Assembly: GCA_964030785.1 (NCBI GenBank)
Contig: OZ034979.1
Span: 10,377,383 to 10,441,382 of the forward strand
Reading direction: 5' to 3'
From: Siderastrea siderea
Lineage: Eukaryota; Cnidaria; Anthozoa; Scleractinia; Rhizangiidae
DNA length: 64,000 nt
The notes under the pieces are model-generated. The model was not told where the DNA came from, did no database searches, and was given only the letters and a program-made list of their open reading frames with translations. Position numbers and translations under genes: made by a program. Shown here piece by piece: positions 11,981 through 22,551 of this stretch (position 1 is the first letter of the stretch; each line of letters starts with the position of its first letter).

Positions 11981-12811
11981 CACGACGTGTTCAATCGATA
12001 AAAACTGATATCGGAAAACCGTTCGATAAATCGATAACAATCGATAATTCTCAATTAAACGTTATCGATTTTATCGATCAATCAATGGAAATCGATACTC
12101 ACAACTGATCCTTGTTTTTAATGGTATCGATTTTATCGATTTTTTCGTCTCACGACGACCATGCATTTTTCACCCCGGTGAAATACAACAAAACAGCTTT
12201 TTCGGTGGCAGTACTTGAAAAAGAGCTGTGTTCAGCTAGCACTCAGTCTTATCATTCGTTTTTCTTTGCTTTTCATTGACTTCGTTAGGGTGTTTAGTCG
12301 GGTGTTCCAGCAAATTGAGTTACCCTTACAGCCCTCTTCGCCCGCTTATAGTCGTAGTTATCAGGGTCAACGAAATCATACAAATAAGTTTCAATAAAAT
12401 ATTTTATTCAATTTAATTCTAGTTGAGGTTCTTCTTTCTTTTATTTCTTTGATTCTGGAATCATGTCTTGACCCACTGACTCATTTTAAACTTTTTACAG
12501 GCCTGTTGGTTTGAAAATGTTGCCGTTCGATGCAATAAAATTGTTCTAGAATCGTTTATTGAAGCAGTAACAGTTTCTAAGTACGTCTGTTCATTTCTAT
12601 TTTCCCTACATAAAACACGTGGAAAAATATTGCGCCGATAGAATCGATAAGTTTGATAAAAATCGATAAGAATAATTGAAAATCGATAATTATCGATTAC
12701 TCACAACGTATCCCTTAATCGATTTTTATCAATTTCCGATACAACTTATTAATTTTTATCGATTTTTATCGAATGTTATCGATTATCGGTTTTATCGATT
12801 GAACACGTCGG
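11981..12811. mobile_element. DNA element with CGACGTGTTCAATCGATAAAA ends
   Basis: The left terminus CACGACGTGTTCAATCGATA (11981 on) is matched in reverse complement by ATCGATTGAACACGTCGGG (12794-12811). Both subterminal regions are packed with ATCGAT/TATCGAT units. The flanks share TTAAAAA (11974-11980 and 12812-12819 region), a likely target duplication of 6-7 bp. The interior (about 550 bp) has no convincing ORF. The unit is an 830-bp non-autonomous transposon. Confidence 0.75.
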
Positions 12812-12819
12812 GTTAAAAA

Positions 12820-14392
12820 GCAAAATTAAGCTAACCCATGATTATGGACATTCTGATGGCTTATTGGTGTGTGAACTCGAAATTTCATTTTGCACTACAT
12901 TTTCATACACCTTGGTTGAGCACCTACTTCTAAGAATACTTACACAATTGGAACCGGGGTGGTCCATTTTCCATTTATTGAGTCAGCTCCAGACAGGGCG
13001 GAAAATCTTAGAATCTTGAGTAAGCTGGAGAGGCGATGTTCATTGCATTGACCCCATTGCATTTTGAAATTTACAGCATTTAGCGCCGTCCAAGCTTGGG
13101 CCCGCGATCATTGTAGATGTACTGTCATGTATGCTTATAATGAAATGCGACTTTACACAAAAAGGATGTAAATTTTTTAAAAGTTCCTGGCTAATTTGAA
13201 AAGTTGCAAAAAATGTGGATAACTGATTATGACACAATTTTTTTACTCTTTTCCAGCTTTCATTTTGATGTTTCATATTCGCTTTCCAAGGGCGCATTAT
13301 GATCCTGCGGAGTATTATTGGATCTCTGAATTGCGGAACCTGTATTATAAGTCAGAGCTTCGAATTTCGAGGCGCCAAAGGAGCGCTAAAAAGAGAGGGA
13401 CGTCTTGGGAAAAAACTCCCTCAGGTTGGAAGGGCTCTGTGGGGGAAGGGAAGAGAGGACTCTAGCCTGATCCAAGCGTTCAGATAGTGGCGTGCAAACG
13501 AAAAACATTGAGAGCGGAGGAAAAAACAAGAAGGGACTGGCCAAGGAGGACTGGACGTTTAAATCAATAGGTGCTCGTCGAATATTTTGAAAGGATCCCC
13601 TGAATCAAAATGGTACCAGAAACTCATTTGTAGACGCAGCTTCAAATCAGATTCACAAAGAAGTATTAAATACCAACTCTCGCTCTGGGAAGTACCAGTT
13701 ATGACAAGTGTTTTGTTTTTTGGTTTCTTGTTTGTTTGTTTGTTTTTTTATATGTTCCTGTCAGCTGTTCTCAGGCTTCTGCCCCGAAATACCCATACTG
13801 AGGTAAAACAACTTCAAAGGAGTAAGGCTGATCGAACAACTATTATTTGAAGCTGGTTCAAAAATTTGCAAGGCAAAAATTGCGCAGAAAATCGTCCGCA
13901 CACCCATGTTACACGGCATCAACTTTTAGCTTAACATCCATTGTTGCCCTTAAAATCGTGGTTGCGAATCGTCCCGTGTAATATCACCTTAAGGCACGGA
14001 CCATTTTATTTCTGAGGAAGAACCACCAAAGGTTTAAATTAAATCAGGGAGAACAAATCGGCAGCTTCCTCCCCCCCTCCCTGCCCTTTCCCCCACTACC
14101 CCTCAAAAAATAGTATTTGGTATCGGTATCTGGCAAACGGCGTGTGATTGGTTCAGGGCAAAAGCCGCTCTGTTGGGCAGGTTTGTGGGGAAGGAATGTG
14201 TAACGAACTGAAAAAAGTTGGTACTGGAAGATGAGTAGTAGCGACTTTCACATTGATCTACGAGTTTGTTTCGCTAGAGATTTATTAGTATGTATTGTAA
14301 ATTTTTCTTTTCTTTTTTTAAGATTTTTCAGCTTTCCTTAGGTTATTGTAAGAGCATTGAGACTTTGTAAAATGCTCTAAATATAAATATAG
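12820..14392. other. Spacer without recognised gene
   Basis: Several short open frames occur (for example 13040-13297 - and 13587-13850 +), but none shows a known motif, splice-consistent neighbours or biased codon use. No repeat is recognised apart from homopolymer and TTTG runs near 13710-13750. Confidence 0.4.
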
Positions 14393-14398
14393 ATACAA

Positions 14399-14821
14399 CA
14401 GGGTCTGGAAGGGGGGGTCCTGATCCCGCATTCCCGCTCCTTTTTCACGAGAATCCCGCGTCCCGCACTTTTTCCATCGCTATCCCGAATTTCGTTTTTT
14501 TTTCCCAAAAAAACATTTAAAAAGACCAATTTCTACAAAAGCTAACAAATTTAAGATGTAGATTGGCCCTTTTCATTGATATTATGTGCTCGCCTGGTTG
14601 ATTCGCTTTTGCCGCTATAACGTTTATTTGGGTCGTGACGATTTCCCGAATTTCCGACAGACAGGCAACAAAATCCCGCATCCCGTGCTCAAATTTTTGC
14701 GAATCCCGCTTCCCTGGTAGCAGTCAAATCCCGAATCCCGTCAAGATCTTTTTCGTTTTCCCGAATCCCGCACCGTATTTTGGTCAAATCCCGGATCCCG
14801 AAAATACCCTTCCAGACCCTG
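14399..14821. mobile_element. CAGGGTCTGGAAG-ended MITE rich in AATCCCG units, 6-bp target duplication
   Basis: The ends CAGGGTCTGGAAGG and CCTTCCAGACCCTG are perfect inverted repeats. The direct repeat ATACAA lies immediately outside both ends (14393-14398 and 14822-14827). The interior repeats TCCCG/AATCCCG more than fifteen times in one orientation. Length is 423 bp, with no ORF. CAG-type ends recall hAT elements, but those make 8-bp duplications. Confidence 0.85.
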
Positions 14822-15044
14822 ATACAAGATTGCGTACGAGTGCGACTTTCGAAATTCAAACCAGTGACATTTCCAGATTCCTCAATCCGTCTTGTTGTTT
14901 ACCAGTAGAGAAGGAAACTCCAGCAATGAGATTAGTATGTGATGTGATAAAGTAAAGGCCACAAACTGGACTTGAAAAGTCGTCAGTATTCGTGCTTGTA
15001 CTCAAATCTAAGGGTGTCCTTAAACTAACGCCTGGAATAAACGC

Positions 15045-15225
15045 AGACTCGTACCCAGTCGCTCCTTTTTCCGCGGTTTATAGGTAGGATTTGATAACAT
15101 CGCGGTGCATCAAGGGAAGGAAGGAAGAATTTCTCCCTCCTTCCCAAAAGGCTTTGCGCGCATTGATCGTCTTCCCATATTCCAATGCGAAAAGGAATAA
15201 ATAAGTGGCGACTGGGTACAAGTCT
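15045..15225. mobile_element. MITE with AGACTYGTACCCAGTCGC ends
   Basis: AGACTCGTACCCAGTCGCTC (15045 on) is mirrored by GGCGACTGGGTACAAGTCT (15207-15225). The outer flanks share TGGAATAAAC/TGGAATGAAC, possibly an imperfect target duplication. Length is about 180 bp. Confidence 0.7.
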
Positions 15226-18118
15226 GGAATGAACAGACTACAGGCTAGGATAACCGGTCAGTTACTGACACAAATGATTCTCCAAAAAACTATTTATTAA
15301 CAAGAACTGGTTTTATTGTGTTTATCTGTCAGTTTCGATTCATCTTTATTATTTGAGTAATACATTATCTTATAAGCTTTAATATTATTTAGTTCTTTTT
15401 CCGCTGTAGGCCAACATCCAAACTGACATGTGTAGACGGCCGAGATGTTCTGAAGGTTTGGCAACAGTTAACGTATACACAGCGTCTCCCACGAGTTGGT
15501 TTCCCAGGAGAATAGTGGACAAAAATTAAAGCCGTTAAAACCTAAATAAAGCTTAAAAACTGAAACCTACCTGTTGTGTATTTTTCTGTTTTCATCACTG
15601 TCCTAAGACCCTGATCTGAAAACCGTTTTGGCCGGATTTTCATCTCAACGGGGTATAACCGTCCGTCACGTACAATTGGCAAGGATTTATAGAAACCTCC
15701 ACTGCTTGCAAATGCAGAAGTTGCCTTTATTTCAAATTTTGAGCTATTTAAGTTTTATGAAATTTTTTTGGCTTAGTTTAGGGAAAAGGCCATTATTGTC
15801 GATGGAATTTCAGAACCGTATCTTACGTTGGACTGGTTTCCTCTGAACCAACCAATACTCGGCTGGAGTTAAGTTCATGGATTCGATTAATTCCCAAAGG
15901 GAACTCATTTTTTTCTGAGTAATTTTAATTTACTGTGATGGAAATTTACAGCCTTCATTTGCCAGAATGCTACTCAGTTGTACAGTAATCGTCAAAGCCT
16001 TGCCATCCAAAATTAATGTCATTTTTTCACGTTCTGTTGGACACTGTTCAGCGTACAATATCTGTAACTTAAAATTGTATAGTCTCATTACTCAAACAAA
16101 AAGATAACGGTAATTTCCCTTGTTCAACTTAGGTTCACTAACACGAATATCGGGCGGAAATGCGTAAGCACGCTAAGTACATTAAAAACGTTAACTAGTT
16201 AAACACATTAACTGCTAATTGAATTTCTCTCAAGGGTTTCTTCTAAAGATAGTTTTGTGCAATATCATCTTGATGTAAAGCGAGAAGAAAATTAAATTCA
16301 AATGTAAGCACGTACTATCACTGCAATAAATAAAGCATGCAGCTGAATCAAGTCACACACCCGATTATAAAACAGTTTTCGTCCCCTAACTTGCTTTCTT
16401 CCGCAGATATTTCTGTTGCGGTTCAATTTTTTTTCCAATTAAAAGTCACCAAACGCACATGACAGCAGAACTCCAGAACAAAAGTTGTTAAAATATCTAC
16501 ACTGAAACGTTATCACTGAGTGCAATACAGTCTTTCTTTGCAGTGTTTGGTTAAATACTAAATAAATATCACAAAATAGCTTTGCGCTTAAAATGTCGAT
16601 TGTTTGTGAGGGTAGCTCGGTCAATGTGAGAGAAATCAGTAAACCGCTTTCATCAGGATTACTCCTAACAGCATTGTAATTATTTCAATTTATTATTACG
16701 GTCTTTTTCAATTCTTGCTCCCTTCCTTTCAAAAAAGCGCCAGAAACGCTACCGCAACAGTTCTGGTCCCAGGCTCTCGATTCCACGTGACTCTTGATAC
16801 CACGTGGCTCTCAAGGCGTCTCTATCTCTCCCCGTCACCTCCCCTCTGGGGAAAATTTACAACGTTTCCAAGACGATAGTATTTTTAGTTTAGTCGTTAT
16901 ATTATCCACTGCCTCAAAGGAGCCCAAATGACGCCTACTAAAACTCAGTCCCATTATATTAAAGGGTCATTTGAAACTTTTTGCACTTGAAGCAAATATC
17001 GCTTCTTTACATTAATTGTTTCAAAATCTGTTACAAATTTTTTGTTGGTTAAATGTGATTCGGTTCATCTTGCAAGTAACTAGAATATGACAGATCTTTT
17101 TCGTTGCATACAACATAGTTTTTCGTTTTGAAAACTTAACTAAAGCTGAGCTAGAGTTGAAGCTTTTCTTTCTTTAGAGGCTGAAAATCGTCCACAATTT
17201 TTTCTGTCAGGGATTTGAAATTGATCTCCTTAGCTAAATTTGGATTATAATATTACAGATATTTGTATTGCTACTCATTGTAAGTCCCTTAAAAGTGACA
17301 AGTTAAAGTACGAAATCCATTAAACCATCTCTAAAATCAATCGTCTAATTGTAAGTACACTTATATTTATACTGACAAAGTTCAAATACAAGAAAAATGC
17401 TGAGCGATGAAATGTAAAGAGTCGTAAAATCATGTTTGTATATTTATATTTTTAGTACCGCTGTTTGAAACACTATCCAAGTTATGTATGTGGCCGAATC
17501 TTTCTTACAAAGAACTCTCTCTTTGTGGAAGGCTGCGACTACGATTTGCGGGCACGGTTGCTTATCGTTGACCAAATTTTTAACGTAGAAGCACACAGAA
17601 ATAGAATTTGTGTCTGAGCAATACCGATTAAAGGCGAAACCATTCTCAAAATACCAAATTTGTCTTCGTTTTAATTTGCGGTCCCCCAGTGGAAAGCAAT
17701 ATTTTTGAAAGCAACTCTCTCGGTTTCCGCAAAGAATCACCGCGCCCGGCTTTTAATGCGCTTGCGGTCATTTCGGGTTCTCGAAACTAGGAAATGCTTT
17801 TTAAAACTGCCGACTAAAATAACTGAAACTTATATTTTTAAGGCTGCGTCGATATCATAAAGACTTAGAATTCTTTCGTGGGAAAATCGAGATTGGTACG
17901 TGACGATATTTTATTGTATTATAGTTTTGGTTTAATAGAATGGAAACATCTACTTGCCAGCGGCTAACCAATTCACTTTAGAATGCATGGCTATATGTTT
18001 GTAGATTTGTAATACATTATTGAAACTTGGCGATATTTTCCAGTTCTAAAGCGGCCTGCTAAATTTAATCACTATGGTTTTTGCTATGATACCCGTAAAC
18101 AACAGTTACGTATCATTC
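15226..18118. other. Spacer without recognised gene
   Basis: AT-rich DNA. Open frames at 15628-15846 (+), 16439-16624 (-) and 17444-17740 (-) have no recognisable domain or splice context. A duplicated CCACGTG box with nearby CTC repeats occurs near 16780-16815. Nothing can be assigned. Confidence 0.4.
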
Positions 18119-18155
18119 GACAAATATATCGCAAATATATCGCAAATATATCGCA
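18119..18155. repeat. Three tandem copies of an 11-bp AAATATATCGC unit
   Basis: AAATATATCGC is repeated three times without change, followed by ATG. It is a short minisatellite with no known role. Confidence 0.85.
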
Positions 18156-18343
18156 TGAAGGGTTGGCCCTGAACTAACGGGAATCCCGCAAACATAAGTA
18201 ATACGTTTTGCGGGGTATTTTTTTTCTGAAACGTGCTCTTAGCTTAAAGGAAAAAAATAGGACAAGTCTTGTTTAATTTTTGCTAATAAGCCAAGAACAC
18301 ACAAATTTCAATCAAAATCTGCCAGTTTTTGTTTGACTGCGAC

Positions 18344-18632
18344 CATTCAAATGAAAGCTACTGAGCAGTACTTTCTTGTGGTGCTGTTTATTTTACTGTA
18401 CAAGGTGGTTCTAACTTTCGAGTCTGTGCTGAAATCGTAAAGTGTGAAAGTGTTTCGAGTCTGTGGACGAAATCCTACAGTATAACCACTCAAATGAAAG
18501 CTACTGAGCAGTAATTTCCTGTGGTGCTGTTTATTTTGTTGTACAAGGTGGTTCTAAGCATGTGGATGAAATCCTAAAGTTTGAGCAAAAGCTACTGAGC
18601 AGTACTTTCCTGCGGTACTGTTTATTATCTTA
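18344..18632 (+). repeat. About 106-bp satellite, array 1 (three diverged units)
   Basis: Each unit carries GAAAGCTACTGAGCAGTACT, then a TTCCTGTGGTGCTGTTTATT-like block, a TACAAGGTGGTTCTAA block and GTGGATGAAATCCTAAAGT. The same monomer recurs at 27975-28250 and 42110-42520, with a fragment on the - strand near 30450. The monomer is about 106 bp, counted on the best units of array 3. Confidence 0.85.
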
Positions 18633-18639
18633 TCTTTTT

Positions 18640-21600
18640 AACCTTCAGATAACCATTTATTATATCAGTTGAAAAAGAGTTTTCCCAAGAAGAAATTTGG
18701 AGACAAAATTGTAACTTACACCGTTGAACTAAGGTAATCTTTTTCTTAGTTCAATTCAAACTGTTAAAAAATTCGTAACAAATTCCACTGTACGGAAGGT
18801 CATGGCCTCGATTACCGTCGGGATCTCTGTGTCCCCCGTTCATGGCCTACTGACAATTACGTTTTTTTATTTCTTCACCGACGTTTACACTTTGTGAAAC
18901 TTAACCACCTTCCTTTCTTTACCACGGTTTAATCATGTAGAAAAAAAGCCGACTCGTTTGCTTTGTTTGTTACGTTGACTGTCGGGCCAAAAGAACCACT
19001 AAATACATGTGCCTTTATCAGAATATGGGCCATTATTTTAAGTAACCGCACAGGAAAATATCTTTGCTTTCGTTCGGAAGTAAGTCCCCGAGAAGTTTCT
19101 GCACATGTAGTCAGATCTTCGATTCCAATATGAGCTTCATAGATCAACTGATTAATGGATGTAGACGAAAGGACCCTGAAAATATCTTATTTTGCGGGAA
19201 GACATTTAAAACTTGGAAAAAAAAAAAGAACAAAACAGAACAAAACAAACACTTAAGTAAGAAGACGCGGTAAAGACGCGAGTTAATAATAAAGGGCGCC
19301 ATGATTAATTTAACTCACAAAGCCGAGAAATACAGGGCTTCAAACAAAAGGCTGGGTCAGGTTTAATAGTTTGACCGCCCACCTAAAGTTTGCACAGCGG
19401 GAATGTCGGTTTTGTTACGAACCTGTTGCATATTTGGTCTTTGCAAATTCGCCCTTCCTTTGTCCTTCGTACTAAACACCTTGAAAACACGACGTTTGAG
19501 AGCGAAGGCTTTGCCAGGAATGCGGATTTTGTGATTACATAACGTCTGTACTGAAGCATTACAGCAGCTGCCAAAATCGCGGCAATAACAGAGGCAAACA
19601 TTGTTACGAAAAAATAGGAATTAAACCTGCTGAGAGAAAAATCGAGTTCAGAAATGTTTTTCACTCGCTCATTTGTACCAACACGACTACATCGATAACG
19701 AGAATTTGTTAAAAAAAATAAAATTTTAAATTATACATTTTAAACATGAAACTATTTTTGTTCCCATTGCCACCGGCTTCGTAATGGAGCAAGGCCCGGC
19801 CTAAAATCGAGGAAGGGATCTTTTAATTCATATTCTTTAGCATCTTAAAAATATCTGTACTAGTTCGACAGTTTTTCTTTCCGATATCAGAGAAAAATTA
19901 TAATTATAGACTAAAAACAACGTTCAACTCTAAATGGAAACAGAAAATTCACCTTTTCAAAAACGCCACAATTGAGTTATTTCAAGTTGTTGTTTCACAC
20001 AAGACCGCTAGGAAATGTTCCAAGATGTGTTGTGCACGAGTAGAGCCATTTTACAGCTAGTTAAACGTTTTATTTGGCGGCTTTTCGCTGCTGTAGACGA
20101 CGAAGGCGCAAGAAACACGCCGCAGAATTAATACTTCACATCGATATAGGGAGCGGCAGGCCCAGGCTTTGATTGGTCAAAAAAGTTGGCGCAAGTTACT
20201 CAAAGACTTCATAAACACTCGAAAGGTCGCCAAACGTTTTTAAAATTAAATTGCAAGCGTTTAATACTAGAAATAAAAACTAGGACTTTCATAAGCAATT
20301 TATAAATCAGCTTCTTTCAAATTCATTGTAAATTAATGAAACGTTAAGCATTACAAGACCAAAAACAAAATTTCACTAAATACTTTGTTAAAAGTTTCGG
20401 TCGAGAGCTGATATTAAAAAGTTTCACCTTAAATCGAAGCCATAATACTTGATGAGACTCTGCTGTGTTTGGAGCAGACTTAAGTAAGAGATTTATTTTA
20501 AAAACTACTGTACAAAATAACAACTTTCTGCCTTAACAGAGTCAAGGTTCGATGACTCATTGAAATCATCCAAGTGTGATTCCTTTAAATGGGTTTGTAC
20601 ATAATTGAACTTTAATTGGTTTCGATCTAGAGACCTTTGCATTGTTAAGTGTTATGACTTCACCAGTTTTATATTATAACGTTTCAAGCGACGTTGCAGT
20701 TTCAGGAAATAACTGTGACTCACTCACTGCGTGATAGCGCGAAGAATAAAAAAATAAAAGATTAAATTTTTGTTTTTATACAAGCACAACCTTATAACGG
20801 AAGTTGCTTCCCACGCTGCATTTAAACTCCAAATGGCGTTCTTGAACCTTGAACACAAAAAGGGAAACAAAATTTTACATTTGAAAAGAAACACACAATG
20901 AAATATTTACGTATATGGGGTAAAAATAGAGGAAAATTAATTATGGGAAAGTTCTATAAGTCGGTTTTCCAGAGCAATATATATCATCTTGAATAGTTAA
21001 CTTATCTGTTACGTGTGTTTAATAGTCCATTTTTGATGTGATCCTAAACTACGTCTAAAGTGAATTGTATATTTATAAGTTGTACGGAAAGAACTGGACA
21101 TGTGGTGAAATCATAAGGCTTGAGATATTAAGCTACCAACAAAGTCGAGAATGTTAGAGAAACACTCGAACAAAACAAAATTAACGGCGACAAACTGTCT
21201 GAAAGCAAATTTTATTGATGCACTGTTTGACAAGACGCATTTACGCATGCCCCGAACCGTCCAAAAAAGAAACATAGATATGAAGAAATGTTTTCGCTGA
21301 ACTTCGATTTGTTTGTTATAAGGTGAGCTTGATGCTCACTCACAGTTGTTTTATGTTATATAGGGGGCATTCTCAATTGTTTCCTGCTAAAAATGCTGTG
21401 TATTTGGACAATTCATCGTTGGAGAGGATTTAAACTCGTTGAACAATATCCGGTATTTAACAGCTTGTCACTAAGTTACTACCAGCTAAGTGAATTCCTT
21501 CTGGGGGGCAACGGATCCATTGCTAATCTCTCTTTTGACGTTATGGAAGATTTGTGATACAGGAACAAAACGTAAAAAGCAAACGTCAACGAGGGCTAAT

Positions 21601-22380
21601 TTTAACTCTAACATCCCGTTTCATCGTTTGCGAATAGACAGTCCGATATCATCCTTTCAGTGCGCCAATGGTCGCTAATTTGTATGAGACATATGGAAGA
21701 AGTCATTACAGCTGCCAAGTGATTCTGGAGATAAAAAGTACGCGTTAATTAGCTTTTTCAGCTCAAGCTATTAAATTGAAACAACAGATAGCTGTTTTAC
21801 CAACTCGCGTCATACTGGGAATAGGGGGCTTGTAGCGCTTATAAGAAGGCTGACATTTCGCTGATTTACGATCGGTGCTGTGTCGCTTTGCGCTAAGTGC
21901 AATCGGAAATGACTAGACGGTGTTGGTTGGGGCTTTTTTAGACCACGAGGTGCCAAGCGAGATTGGCGGACTAAACTGCACTATCTCTATTACTGTGACG
22001 TACTTTCAAGCCCAGGCGATTTCAAGCCAAGCCCACACACACAAAGAGAAGGAAGAGTAACTGAGAAATCTGGCTCAGCGTGACAACGGAGCAAACTTAA
22101 CCCCGAGGGGGGTGGAAAAAAACGTTGTTTTCCCACGGGCTGAGCTAGCTGGGGTACGGTGTGGACAAATTGGCAGCGAGGCACAAAACGCCAAAGTTCC
22201 CTAAGTTCGGAAACTATGTGACAATGCAATAAAAGTGTTGTTTGTGAATGACGCAGACCTACGCAAACAAAGACACAAAAAGCGTTTATAGCTTGCTTAT
22301 TCTCCGCGTGGCAATTTTCACGCCTGTAGAGGGATGAATTTCAATGCGATGTGAACTCGAGTGGAAAAGGTGGGCGGAGT
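18640..22380. other. Spacer upstream of the peroxidase gene
   Basis: No gene is recognised. A - strand frame at 19383-19664 encodes one hydrophobic helix, but lacks an ATG at a sensible place and any homologue I know. Sequence just before 22400 is richer in GC and probably includes promoter DNA. Confidence 0.4.
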
Positions 22381-22400
22381 AAAGTTCAATCCAACAAGCG

Positions 22401-22410
22401 GATATAAGAG
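22401..22410 (+). promoter_or_regulatory. TATA-like box of the peroxidase gene
   Basis: GATATAAGAG lies about 140 bp before the ATG of the signal-peptide exon, a spacing that leaves room for a short 5' UTR. No other core element was identified. Confidence 0.4.
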
Positions 22411-22551
22411 CGAGAGCGGGCTTATTCTGATAAGCTGATTACGGTAGCTAGTGGATCTCTGTAGGCCGGCGGTCAACACGAACAATCTGCAGTCTCGTCG
22501 AAACATTAGCCTTCCTCCGCACTCAAAGCTGATCAGTTCTGCTTGGTGGCA

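Noticed and set aside
19383..19664. - strand frame with one transmembrane-like helix
   Set aside because: It starts on GTG with no ATG upstream in a sensible place, has no splice-consistent neighbour and no recognised family.
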